Shown here piece after piece: positions 9,901-17,019 of a stretch of DNA of 64,000 nucleotides. The stretch spans positions 1 to 64,000 of the forward strand of contig JAUWAB010000007.1 in the NCBI GenBank assembly GCA_030602265.1, read 5' to 3'. Source of the stretch: Prolixibacteraceae bacterium. Its GTDB lineage: Bacteria; Bacteroidota; Bacteroidia; Bacteroidales; Prolixibacteraceae. The notes below the pieces were generated by a model. That model did not search any database. It saw nothing but the letters and a program-made list of their open reading frames with translations, and had not been told where the DNA came from. How positions within the stretch are numbered: position 1 is the stretch's first letter; each line of letters begins with the position of its first letter. Position numbers and translations under genes: made by a program.

Positions 9901-10683
9901 TCCCACACCGGAGACCTGCTCAGGGGGCAGTATGCTTTTGCTGAATACTACCCAATCCCGGGATTATGGATTGGCAACCTTACTACCTTTGAACCCGGAC
10001 GCGGATATAAACTGTTTGCCACCAACGGCGGTACCCTCGAAATGCTGAAATCAGCAGGAGCAGATAACCTTGCCCTGAATCATGAGTTTAACATGACCCT
10101 GACGGCTGCCATACATCTGGGTCCGATAAGTCCGTCAGATGATCTCATTCTCCACACCTTTATCGATAACCAGCTGAGAGGCGTATGCCCGTTGAAATAC
10201 TACAATGTTCTTGGTGACAACATGGCCTTTACGATGATTTACGGCGATCGGCAGGATATTGGAAAACCAGTTGAAATTGCACTATACAACAATAGTATAC
10301 AGCAATATATTACACTAACCGGCCCAAAAATTTCCTTTGAAATTGATCAGATCCGGGGCACCCCCGGGAATCCGGAGGTTTATACTGCTGTGGTGACCGG
10401 GCTGAATTCTGTTAACAAGGGCGAACTACCTCAATTTGAAGTTTATCCCAACCCGTTTAACAACAGGCTCAACATTACTTACACGCTGCAAACAGACAGT
10501 CATGTTACCTTAACGATCTCCGATGTATCGGGCCGTGAAATATCCAGATTGGTTGACATGAATCAGATGCCTGGATTCTACACCCACCTTTTTGATGGTT
10601 CCGGATTACTACCTGGAATTTATTTCTGCACACTTAAAACCGGCGATTTTGCTAAAACACTGAAAATCATTTATATGAAGTAA
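3991..10683 (+). CDS. Giant T9SS-exported multidomain protein
   Basis: 2230 residues. A clear signal peptide (MKTKITAILLFVIAFVCLP) is followed by a fibronectin-III-like segment (about 171-265), two carboxypeptidase-regulatory-like beta domains (about 361-430 and 464-530), a central stretch that is strikingly AT-rich in DNA (about 6890-7400), and a bacterial Ig-like domain (about 1399-1490). Next come two copies of a module with QLRG and VYG/IYG motifs (about 1600-1850 and 2028-2130), the first interrupted by a CBM6-like domain (about 1676-1804), and two GWTWI/KWNWI repeats (from 1859 and 1948). It ends in a type A T9SS sorting domain starting FEVYPNPFNNR. No catalytic domain is recognised. 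The composition suggests a surface protein that may bind carbohydrate. It ends at a strong terminator shared with metH. Confidence 0.85.
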   Translation: MKTKITAILLFVIAFVCLPTFKAEANTRIYPDLFVTVTSNSDWAITVSWDYSDKKKVVNETCFFGITKHQVEIFRNNYLEENRVRNVESDKEILTGNVKIEVGPNHSNSYGLRYTVYAEACTQHSWSGFRKNDDGVWEPYAATEAELAGLAGRYTNYVPVKTDPIKDPLNTKASYDPFINKVVLKWEKGTDIPDAYHYYRIYRSTTNIPSSATLIHSTAQGGTRTWSDTNIHPNNVYFYWVSTCYTNLHDGVVNHQESIRTSLKAMEVKVTPLNASDGLYATSVRVGWADMSLYVDEIRVERSVPRSSEKEELAVLSKNATSYRDNDAIPGYLYTYYITGIKAGSTLPTISDTGYKKPDGIISGYVKSSRGIGVIGVKVTAHLLDSIPPGAVDNPGNSYEDTTNTEGYFEIRDIYYFDKAKFEIVPSKTGASFEHIFTPEKTSRVLEINSNKSSGINFTDESVFNIEGKVTYKGEDCGVPNVEIKINGQRWGVFTDDKGIWKTTLQDEGTYSFKPVFMHHQFEPDSAIFEIVSDKSGINFANAETDSIVVKVQSGCGTPIVDSAKIEVISTQVKPTDKSYCYSQIFWTDSLGLLTIKGLPAREYNIRLTALQPDNNNIFKQIGDKPIKLNLTVRDTLMVIDTIKIETIIKPESKKQLENGEWITIPAVKNVETRYDTTRTAVVPSVNFTYFSPLNIAVDFDEAYARVIDCPNSSKSTIVMEQNESYTLNFKVTETVGNCPVQEGVLRIFDFVSDRGTSPVELPVKNGQVTYTIDAGKPEFASSGGDFDHKKLLYVMPRIGFVDDFPSIPYWIMVTGVKSETSTFVTNSPDIPMLILHDPPGDQSYAYVKKGFTYSNFTTTEVLTGGEAGVYADLTFGGAKEHFKAGGVIKLTATGGKDNFNRSGIMTTITFDETFSTSSLEDFTGHDGDVYIGASFNQEFAFGKRLKFDTLTCKPSIDSILYFDNTGFNTTFIYTEHHIKNTLIPNFRRIYNTLIGDREISKLTKDENIQALGLKLQISNWEKILSNNDYNRGKKAVLDKNISFSAGADYSSEFASDSTVSNSYEFNVMVNIELAIGAKIENDLGFWAETDFGAVAKFRYSNNVNTGRDSTFRRTVGYVLSDGDIGDYFSVDIKNDVAYGVPAFDLKLGTTSCPWEPKSQKRDLAAIKVYPPEINNVPIGGQAMFYAQLTNLSESGETRSYMVGVHPTSNPDGALIRLGGHIINNSPATFTIEPNQTVTIALSVEKGPLASNYENIGLYIEPTCDLSSLTFNEGGDYTTFSVNFQSQCSNVTLHLPENNWLVNKNSNDILHVAFTGYDLNNKFLESITLQTRKEGEGWKDAITVKRELITDKFYDLAFDVSNLSNGNYSIRAAAWCGVNGGYTYSSEQSGKIDRTSMAPFGTPSPSDGFLRHGQEISVTFDKDIDCGSLNLATIKLLKPDSTEIPVTAQCYGNMLIIKPVADLFMQPELEGVLLNALVSGVRDQSGNVQEYPTRWSFLVNVSPVSWNPKEVNHVAEQTEKVVIEGILNNTATISKAFTITEWPWWVTPSVTSASVLRDNTFSVYFNATEGLKPGHYEGEVIAMVDNIAEVLVITLDLYATDINWKVNSSDFEYSMGITAQFSTDQNDLNLSDCTRDKIAAFVNGQLRGIGKITYIPEFDKYAAFINVYGIKPGDNGSLLESEAHVADLSVQDITITDNGVSSGASRFKKNNWIEFDIYATKSGTFKTELRLAATTAGKTLQLIVDGALQATHTVPVTGSLATYTTLVSQLNISKGLHKFRIYSVDAEFDLNWINFPEYHVRNASSSEIIKFRMWDGLNGIEYAAVEELTFFSDGQVGNAINPFLLHPAGGIQDMHLSKGWTWISVNKETDNMGVNRVFESITDPTSTNDITLKSQTAFAQYSSGTGWQGTLTAIDLQLGYMIYLNNHPDTLIMVGENPDKKPFTLKTKWNWIGFPSPEIGGVNDVLESLQSHTGDLLRGQYAFAEYYPIPGLWIGNLTTFEPGRGYKLFATNGGTLEMLKSAGADNLALNHEFNMTLTAAIHLGPISPSDDLILHTFIDNQLRGVCPLKYYNVLGDNMAFTMIYGDRQDIGKPVEIALYNNSIQQYITLTGPKISFEIDQIRGTPGNPEVYTAVVTGLNSVNKGELPQFEVYPNPFNNRLNITYTLQTDSHVTLTISDVSGREISRLVDMNQMPGFYTHLFDGSGLLPGIYFCTLKTGDFAKTLKIIYMK

Positions 10684-10696
10684 TTGTTAGTTGTAT

Positions 10697-10734
10697 AAAA
10701 ATGCAGGCGGTCTTGTAAGGCCGCCTGCATTTTT
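10697..10734. terminator. Strong bidirectional terminator
   Basis: Perfect stem of 14 bp, AAAATGCAGGCGG paired with CCGCCTGCATTTT, around a 10-nt loop. A-rich on the left and T-rich on the right, between the convergent giant T9SS gene and metH. Confidence 0.9.
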
Positions 10735-10783
10735 ATGGTCAAAAACGAAAATCAGGATAGCTGATAATCCGGAATAAGTCAAA

Positions 10784-13700
10784 CTATTGGTAATTCAGGT
10801 TTGATGGAAGAAACTTCTCAATAAATTCCGGGGCAACCCCTCTTCTTCGGGCATAATCTTCCACCTGGTCCCTGCCAACCTTTTCCACGCCAAAATAGCG
10901 GCTCTCCGGATGAGCAAAAAACTGACCACAAACCGATGCGTTGGGATACATGGCATAGTGTTCAGTCAGGGTAATGCCCATATCCTGCGCCTTCAGCAGG
11001 TTGAACAAGATCTCTTTTTCAGAATGTTCCGGACAGGCAGGGTATCCCGGAGCGGGCCTGATTCCCTGGTAGTCGACATGCAGTAACTCCCCGACAGTCA
11101 GGTTTTCATCCGGGGCATAGCCCCACAACTCTTTTCTGACGACCAGGTGCAGGTATTCTGCGAAAGCCTCAGACAACCTGTCGGCCAGCGCTTCCAGCAT
11201 AATAACCTTGTAATCGTTATGCTCCTTCCGGTAATGCTCTTTCCATTCCTCAATTCCCAGTCCGGCAGTTACCGCAAATGCTCCGCAATAATCTGCCCTT
11301 CCCGAGCCGGCAGGAGCCACAAAATCGGAAAGGCAATAGTTTGGCTGACCGGGTTTCTTCTTCTCCTGCTGGCGCAGGTGGTGAAAACGGCCCAACTCCT
11401 TTGTCCGCGATTCATCCTCATAAAGGATAATATCATCGCCCTCAGTATTTGCAGGCCATAATCCGACTACCCCATTGGCCCTGAGCATCTTTTTATCAAT
11501 TATCTCATCCAGCATCTGGTTCGCCTCAACATACAACTTCCGGGCGGTTTCCCCCATCTCCGGGTCATCAAAGATCTGCGGGAACATCCCCTTGAGTTCC
11601 CAGGTAAAAAAGAAGAAGCTCCAGTCGATATAGTGCCGGAGGGTTTCCAGCGGGAAATCGGAATAGTTTTTTACTCCAGTGAAATTTGCTTTATATACCG
11701 GGGAAGACGACCAGTCAATCAACGGTTTATTTGCCCTGGCCTGTTCCAGTCTCAGATATTCCCTGGGTTTTCGCTGGTCCTGAAAACTCCGTATCTGTTC
11801 GTATTCATTTTTAACCGATGCTGTAAATTCCTCATTCCCGGCAAGCAGGGCCGATACCACCTGGGTTGACCTGGATGCATCCTTCACATGCACTACAGGG
11901 CTGCTGTATTCCGGCTCTATCTTCACGGCTGTATGAATTTTGGAGGTGGTAGCGCCGCCAATCAGCAGGGGAAGCTTCATTTGCCGCCGTTCCATTTCAC
12001 GAGCCACCTCGACCATAATCTCAAGTGACGGTGTAATCAGTCCACTTAGTCCAACGATATCCACCTGCTCCTTCACGGCAGTGTCTAAAATCTTATCGGT
12101 GGGCACCATTACCCCCAGGTCGATGACATCGTAATTATTACAACCCAGCACTACACCCACGATATTCTTCCCAATATCGTGAACGTCCCCCTTAACGGTG
12201 GCCATCAGGATTTTCTTCCGTTGTTCCGGCTGGGGATACTTTTCCTTATCGGCCTCAATATAAGGTAGCAGAAAGGCAACAGCCTTTTTCATTACGCGGG
12301 CTGACTTAATCACCTGGGGAAGGAACATTTTACCGCTCCCGAACAGGTCTCCCACTACATTCATGCCATCCATCAGCGGCCCCTCAATAATGGTAAGTGC
12401 CGGAATATATTTCGTAACCGCTTCGGCCATGTCCTCTTCCACGAAATCGGCGATTCCCTTGACCAGGGCATGCTCCAGACGTTTTTCCAGTGTCTGGCTG
12501 CGCCATTCATCCTTCTTCTCTTCAGCCTGAACGCCTGCCTTTACGGTAGTTGCATACTGAAGAAGTCGTTCTGTGGCATCCGGCCGGCGGTTCATGACAA
12601 GATCCTCTGTCCTTTTCAAAAGTTCAGGCTCAATCTCATCATAGATCTGCAGCATACCCGGATTTACAATACCCATATCGAGGCCTGCCCGGATGGCATG
12701 ATACAGAAAGACGGAATGCATAGCCTCCCGAACCACGTCGTTACCGCGGAATGAAAATGAGACATTGCTCACTCCCCCGCTGGTTTTTGCATAGGGGAGG
12801 TTTGCCTTGATCCAGCGGATAGATTCAATGAAATCCACCGCATAGTTATTGTGTTCCTCCAGGCCGGTCCCGATGGTCAGGATATTCGGGTCAAAGATGA
12901 TGTCCTCCGGAGGGAAACCCACCTCCTCTGTGAGGATCCGGTAAGCCCGGCTGCATATTTCGATTCTTCTCTCCAGGGTGTCGGCCTGGCCTTTTTCATC
13001 AAAAGCCATCACCACCACGGCAGCGCCATACAGTTTCACTTTTCCGGCCTGCTCCTTAAAGACAGCTTCACCCTCTTTCATGCTGATGGAGTTAACGATA
13101 GCCTTCCCCTGCACGCATTTCAAACCGGCTTCAATGACCTCCCACTTCGAGGAGTCGATCATCACCGGCAGCCGGGCAATTTCAGGCTCGGCCATCATCA
13201 GGTTGAGGAAGGACACCATTTCTTTCTCCGCATCTAACATGGCATCATCGAGGTTTACATCAATAGCCTGGGCTCCGTTCTCCACCTGGTCACGGGCAAT
13301 GGAAAGGGCTTCTTCATATTTCTTATCCCGGATCAGCCTTGCAAATTTTCGGCTTCCGGAGACATTACACCGTTCACCGATATTCAGGAAATTGGATTCC
13401 GGAGTAATGACCACAGGCTCCAGGCCTGCGAAACGGGTCAGGTGATCATTCGGTATAACCTGGTGAGGATGCGCGTGCTTTGCCAGGCGGGCAAACTCCC
13501 GGATATGGTCCGGGGTGGTTCCGCAGCATCCGCCGATAATATTTACATACTCATGATCGAGATAATCCCGGATATGCTTCCCCATAATTTCCGGGGACTC
13601 GTCATACTTGCCAAACTGGTTGGGCAACCCCGCATTGGGATGGGCACTCACATAAAACGGAGCCTTGCCCGCTAACTCCTTCACATACGGCCGTAATTCG

Positions 13701-14455
13701 GAGGCACCCAGGGAGCAGTTCAGTCCGATGGAAAGCATATCCACATGGGAAAGTGACCGCAGAAAGGCCTCAAGGGTCTGTCCAGACAAGGTACGGCCAC
13801 TGGCATCGGTTATTGTACCGGAGACCATCACGGGAAAGCGTCTTCCCCGGGCCTCCAGGGCTTCCTCTATGGCATACAGCGCCGCTTTGGCATTCAGTGT
13901 ATCAAAAATGGTCTCCACCAGCAGCAAGTCGGCACCACCATCCAGCAGACCCTCGACCTGTTCCCGGTAGGCTTCCTTCACCTCATCGAACGATATGGCC
14001 CGGTATCCGGGATCATTTACATCCGGCGACAGAGACAAGGTCTTGTTGGTCGGGCCGATAGCCCCTGCAACATACCGTGGCTTATCAGGCCCGGCGGCCG
14101 TATATTCACCGGCCAGACGGGCAGCAATCGAAGCGGAGGCCTTGTTCATCACATAAACCGATGACTCCGCATCGTAATCCGCCTGCGAAATCCGGTTCGC
14201 ATTGAATGTATTGGTACTCAGGATATCTGCACCTGCATCCAGGTACTGACGGTGAATCTCCTCAATGATGTCGGGCCTGGTCAGGGACAACATGTCGTTG
14301 TTCCCCTTCATATCCGATTCATGATCCGCAAAAATATCTCCCCGGAAATCCTCTTCCGTCAGCACATATTCCTGAATCAGGGAACCCATGGCCCCATCGA
14401 GGACCAGTACCCTCCGGTCCAGCAATGTTCTAATATCTGGTTTCTTTTTTGTCAT
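10784..14455 (-). CDS. metH: Cobalamin-dependent methionine synthase
   Basis: 1223 residues, full length, with all modules. The homocysteine/zinc barrel (1 to ~330) shows DGAMGSLIQ, a Cys in GLNCSLG and the [11 protein letters not shown] zinc cysteines. The pterin domain (~350-620) has [11 protein letters not shown] and [11 protein letters not shown]. The helical cap precedes the B12 domain, which carries [15 protein letters not shown] with the cobalt-ligand His. The reactivation domain near the C-terminus has [15 protein letters not shown] for SAM binding. It transfers methyl from methyl-THF to homocysteine. It is the last gene of the operon with the three presumed homocysteine-forming proteins, 24 nt after the UPF0280 stop, so substrate-making and methylating steps are co-transcribed. 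Confidence 0.97.
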   Translation of the reverse strand: MTKKKPDIRTLLDRRVLVLDGAMGSLIQEYVLTEEDFRGDIFADHESDMKGNNDMLSLTRPDIIEEIHRQYLDAGADILSTNTFNANRISQADYDAESSVYVMNKASASIAARLAGEYTAAGPDKPRYVAGAIGPTNKTLSLSPDVNDPGYRAISFDEVKEAYREQVEGLLDGGADLLLVETIFDTLNAKAALYAIEEALEARGRRFPVMVSGTITDASGRTLSGQTLEAFLRSLSHVDMLSIGLNCSLGASELRPYVKELAGKAPFYVSAHPNAGLPNQFGKYDESPEIMGKHIRDYLDHEYVNIIGGCCGTTPDHIREFARLAKHAHPHQVIPNDHLTRFAGLEPVVITPESNFLNIGERCNVSGSRKFARLIRDKKYEEALSIARDQVENGAQAIDVNLDDAMLDAEKEMVSFLNLMMAEPEIARLPVMIDSSKWEVIEAGLKCVQGKAIVNSISMKEGEAVFKEQAGKVKLYGAAVVVMAFDEKGQADTLERRIEICSRAYRILTEEVGFPPEDIIFDPNILTIGTGLEEHNNYAVDFIESIRWIKANLPYAKTSGGVSNVSFSFRGNDVVREAMHSVFLYHAIRAGLDMGIVNPGMLQIYDEIEPELLKRTEDLVMNRRPDATERLLQYATTVKAGVQAEEKKDEWRSQTLEKRLEHALVKGIADFVEEDMAEAVTKYIPALTIIEGPLMDGMNVVGDLFGSGKMFLPQVIKSARVMKKAVAFLLPYIEADKEKYPQPEQRKKILMATVKGDVHDIGKNIVGVVLGCNNYDVIDLGVMVPTDKILDTAVKEQVDIVGLSGLITPSLEIMVEVAREMERRQMKLPLLIGGATTSKIHTAVKIEPEYSSPVVHVKDASRSTQVVSALLAGNEEFTASVKNEYEQIRSFQDQRKPREYLRLEQARANKPLIDWSSSPVYKANFTGVKNYSDFPLETLRHYIDWSFFFFTWELKGMFPQIFDDPEMGETARKLYVEANQMLDEIIDKKMLRANGVVGLWPANTEGDDIILYEDESRTKELGRFHHLRQQEKKKPGQPNYCLSDFVAPAGSGRADYCGAFAVTAGLGIEEWKEHYRKEHNDYKVIMLEALADRLSEAFAEYLHLVVRKELWGYAPDENLTVGELLHVDYQGIRPAPGYPACPEHSEKEILFNLLKAQDMGITLTEHYAMYPNASVCGQFFAHPESRYFGVEKVGRDQVEDYARRRGVAPEFIEKFLPSNLNYQ

Positions 14456-14479
14456 TCCAATTTTCTAATCCGCACAAAA

Positions 14480-15256
14480 TTAAGACACAAAACTATTTTT
14501 TATCACTCTGGTGTCAAAATTACCCCGAATTCCCACTTTATCTTTGCAAATCACTACCAGTGACACGATTTCATCAAATTGTTCCGAAAAACTTAATACC
14601 CCGGGGATATCGGCCGGAGATTGCACCTGGTTTGCCAGGGAGGTTGCCCAGCCATCGGCAAGCAACGGCGATTCACAGGCTACCATAACCGCGTCGGCCT
14701 TCCCGTAACTAAATGAATGCCCGACCGTTCCTGAAGATGTACATACACCCCACGGGGATCCGACAGCAGGAATTACCACTCCGATCCGACCTGAGAGGGG
14801 TGAACTTCCGGCATAAATGGTCATCAAAAGATCCTTTTCCAGAAGGAGATAAAAATCTCCCCCGTTTTCTATTACAATTTCCTTAATCTGAAAATGATTT
14901 CTCAGATATTCACCCGCATACCAGGCAAACAGTCCGGCCACTGCGGCCATCGGACCTGTTGAGGTCCTGAAACCTGCATCACCGGCCATTCGTATGGTGG
15001 CAGATGCATCCGGCAGCAACTCCAGGGGTTTATGGGAAGTCAGAAACGCAGGCTGTCTGCGGATATAATCCTCAAGGCTATTCCGCAGGATGGCCATTTC
15101 ACTCAGTAATTTTTCCGGCATACCTTCCGAAAAGGATGCAGGATCAATTCCCACCCAAAGGTCTGTATCCCTGTATTGAACCGTGAAGCTCTTAAACCTT
15201 CCGGTATTAAATCCGTTGCGATATGTGCGCGGTTCGTACAAGTGCGGTTCGTACAA
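14480..15256 (-). CDS. UPF0280 / COG2122 ApbE-like protein, probable sulfide-assimilation factor
   Basis: 258 residues with the family hallmarks MAGDAGFRTSTGPMAAVAGLF, IENGGDFYL and GVCTSSGTVGHSFSYGKADA. Family knowledge: COG2122 is related to the ApbE flavin transferase fold and has been linked to sulfide use in homocysteine formation in methanogens and sulfate reducers. Here it sits between the NIL-ferredoxin gene (72 nt) and metH (24 nt). The frame contains no ATG until residue 46. The only upstream starts are two TTG codons (15256 and 15241) created by a 15-bp tandem duplication, so the N-terminus begins MYEPHLYEPRTYR or, from the second, MYEPRTYR. I cannot tell which is used. No SD is visible. 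Confidence 0.85.
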   Translation of the reverse strand: MYEPHLYEPRTYRNGFNTGRFKSFTVQYRDTDLWVGIDPASFSEGMPEKLLSEMAILRNSLEDYIRRQPAFLTSHKPLELLPDASATIRMAGDAGFRTSTGPMAAVAGLFAWYAGEYLRNHFQIKEIVIENGGDFYLLLEKDLLMTIYAGSSPLSGRIGVVIPAVGSPWGVCTSSGTVGHSFSYGKADAVMVACESPLLADGWATSLANQVQSPADIPGVLSFSEQFDEIVSLVVICKDKVGIRGNFDTRVIKNSFVS

Positions 15257-15264
15257 GTGCGGTT
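15231..15264. repeat. 15-bp tandem duplication over the UPF0280 start
   Basis: The unit GGTTCGTACAAGTGC occurs twice in a row, followed by GGTT of a third. On the minus strand each unit supplies an in-frame TTG codon and duplicates the residues LYEPH. Confidence 0.9.
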
Positions 15265-15328
15265 GATTTCAGACTACTTCATAAAAAAAGTCTGGCGTAA
15301 AATTTACAGTCAGTTACAACCTGTTCCC

Positions 15329-15739
15329 TCACTGGAAATTGATCTCGAAGAGTTTTAACGGACAGGCCGTTACACACAGCTCACAGACCACACACTGTGA
15401 TTTGTCGAACTGAAGCTTCCAGTCGGGCGGGCCCATGGTCAGGGCTCCGGCGAAGCAAACGGCAACGCAGTTCCCGCAGTCAATACAACGTTCCTCCTGA
15501 AAACGGATACGCTTCTCCAGGGGCTCACAGTCAACATTATGCCTGACCAGGTAATCGATACCCTTTTCGATATTGGCTGCAGTACCCTGAAGTTCAAGCA
15601 GCAGGCTCCCCCTTTTGCCCGGGAAAACCTCCGCCTTCAGGATATTAATACGGATGTCGTACTCTTTCACCAGATGATAGCTCAAAGGCTTATCCCCGCT
15701 GTCGGGCGGGAAATTCAGGATAAAACGTTTTTTGATCAT
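15329..15739 (-). CDS. NIL-domain ferredoxin of the homocysteine pathway
   Basis: 136 residues. The N-terminal ~75 form an NIL-type ACT-like domain (starting KKRFILNFPPD, with VFPGKRGSLLLELQG). The C-terminus has two 4Fe-4S motifs: C85-x2-C88-x2-C91-x3-C95, and C116-x2-C119-x2-C122-x3-C126-P. The first cluster has Phe in place of the usual Pro after its fourth Cys. Family knowledge: this protein is the redox partner of COG1900 (DUF39) in anaerobes that reduce and sulfurate an aspartate-semialdehyde-derived intermediate to homocysteine. Its ATG overlaps the DUF39 stop (ATGA), so translation of the two is probably coupled. Confidence 0.9.
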   Translation of the reverse strand: MIKKRFILNFPPDSGDKPLSYHLVKEYDIRINILKAEVFPGKRGSLLLELQGTAANIEKGIDYLVRHNVDCEPLEKRIRFQEERCIDCGNCVAVCFAGALTMGPPDWKLQFDKSQCVVCELCVTACPLKLFEINFQ

Positions 15740-16908
15740 GGCTGCATTTCCTTTCCTGGTTTATCAGTTTCAACAAGCGATTTCAGCGAATTCTCTGAAG
15801 GGAACATTTTAACGGGCTGCGATATTTCGAATCGTCCTTCCAGCAGGGCAGTTTTCAGCAGTTCAGCAATCCGGCGCGCTTTCGACAAGCTGGCCACCGG
15901 GGCAGTCCTGACCTTTCGTCCGGAAACCTGTATTTGCCCCGACCGCAATTCTGCGTAAGTGACCTGTCCAATCTTCGGTGCACCAGGCGATCCGTAATCC
16001 AGTACGGAAGTTTCGATCTGATCATTCCGTACAGACACCCTACGGGCCATGTCTGCATCCAGAACAGGAATCGGAATCCCGATCCCTACAAACAGGCTGG
16101 TGCCATACCGGTCAAAGTAAGCAGCCTGAACAAATTCGGGCGACATCTCCTTAAGGTTTCCGATAACGGCAATGGTCCGGGCATTACTCACCGGAATTCC
16201 GAATTCATTAACCGGCTTTGAAGTATTGTACTGGGTTCCGGGCCAAACCACAAACCCTTCGGTTCCGCCTAAAAAAATACGGGTTCCGATGCCGATGGTG
16301 CGCATTTCCGGGTCGTTAAGCAGAGGACTGAGTTCCCCTGATGTAGAGTAAGTGGCGTTCCTCAGGCCGGGGAGTAAGGTACCCATATAGGTATGGATCA
16401 GCTTTTTGGTGGTATTGACCGCAACATTATAATTCTGATAGGCATTCCGCGGGTTGAAGAGATAAATCTCGTTCACCGAATCTTTGGTAATCTTCGTTTT
16501 AATGTACTTCCTGGGGTAGCAGTCGGTACCCTTGCCCCAGGCTTCCAGCTCTATCTCCCTGCCTTCAATAAGTTCCTGAATGACGTGGGCTCCCCCGTAT
16601 TCCGGCCTCTCCGGATCACAGGCAGTCGCTCCGATATAGGCATCCACCGCTGCCAGGCCCTCATAGGCTGGCACACCATTGAGCCTGATTTTCTCCATCC
16701 GGATGGGCGGACTGGCATGCCCAAAATTGATGATGGCTCCCGATGAACACATCGCCCCAAAGGTAGCAGTTGTCACCACATCCACCTTTTCGGCAATTTC
16801 CTCAGGGGAAGTATTCCTGGCCATTTCCGAGACTTCTTCGGCAGTCAGAATCACCGCCTTGCCCGATTTTATCTTCCGGTTGATTTCGTCGTAGGTTTTT
16901 GTTGTCAT
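15736..16908 (-). CDS. COG1900/DUF39 homocysteine biosynthesis protein
   Basis: 390 residues without the CBS domains seen in some archaeal relatives. Family signatures: the Cys in TFGAMCSSG (C54 from the chosen start), the Cys in GKGTDCYPRK (C130), and long Gly-rich segments such as IGTRIFLGGTEG and LFVGIGIPIPVLD. Known role of the family: sulfur insertion giving homocysteine from aspartate semialdehyde, together with the NIL-ferredoxin. An ATG at 16908 (MTTKTYDEINRK) is preferred. A 35-codon extension is open to 17013, but it runs across the complete promoter of the divergent gene at 17020. A TAATTTTG element on the minus strand (17001-17008) could be its own promoter. First gene of the operon ending with metH. 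Confidence 0.88.
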   Translation of the reverse strand: MTTKTYDEINRKIKSGKAVILTAEEVSEMARNTSPEEIAEKVDVVTTATFGAMCSSGAIINFGHASPPIRMEKIRLNGVPAYEGLAAVDAYIGATACDPERPEYGGAHVIQELIEGREIELEAWGKGTDCYPRKYIKTKITKDSVNEIYLFNPRNAYQNYNVAVNTTKKLIHTYMGTLLPGLRNATYSTSGELSPLLNDPEMRTIGIGTRIFLGGTEGFVVWPGTQYNTSKPVNEFGIPVSNARTIAVIGNLKEMSPEFVQAAYFDRYGTSLFVGIGIPIPVLDADMARRVSVRNDQIETSVLDYGSPGAPKIGQVTYAELRSGQIQVSGRKVRTAPVASLSKARRIAELLKTALLEGRFEISQPVKMFPSENSLKSLVETDKPGKEMQP

Positions 16909-16952
16909 TTCAACAAATTTTTCAATATTTTGTAAAGACAGCCGATTACTTA

Positions 16953-16982
16953 TTGTATGAGATCCAATAAGAAATATCTTTG
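16953..16982 (+). promoter_or_regulatory. Bacteroidota-type promoter of the DUF5916 gene
   Basis: TTG (16953-16955), a 19-nt spacer, then TATCTTTG (16975-16982), an exact fit to the -33/-7 consensus. The start codon lies 38 nt downstream. Confidence 0.75.
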
Positions 16983-17000
16983 CAAATTTCATAAAACCAT

Positions 17001-17008
17001 CAAAATTA
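17001..17008 (-). promoter_or_regulatory. -7-like element for the homocysteine/metH operon
   Basis: TAATTTTG on the minus strand about 90 nt before the DUF39 ATG. No clear -33 partner is visible, so this is only a candidate. Confidence 0.3.
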
Positions 17009-17019
17009 ACCATTAAATC

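Noticed and set aside
16909..17013. 35-codon N-terminal extension of the DUF39 protein
   Set aside because: It overlaps the complete promoter of the divergent gene at 17020, and family members start near MTTKTYDEI.
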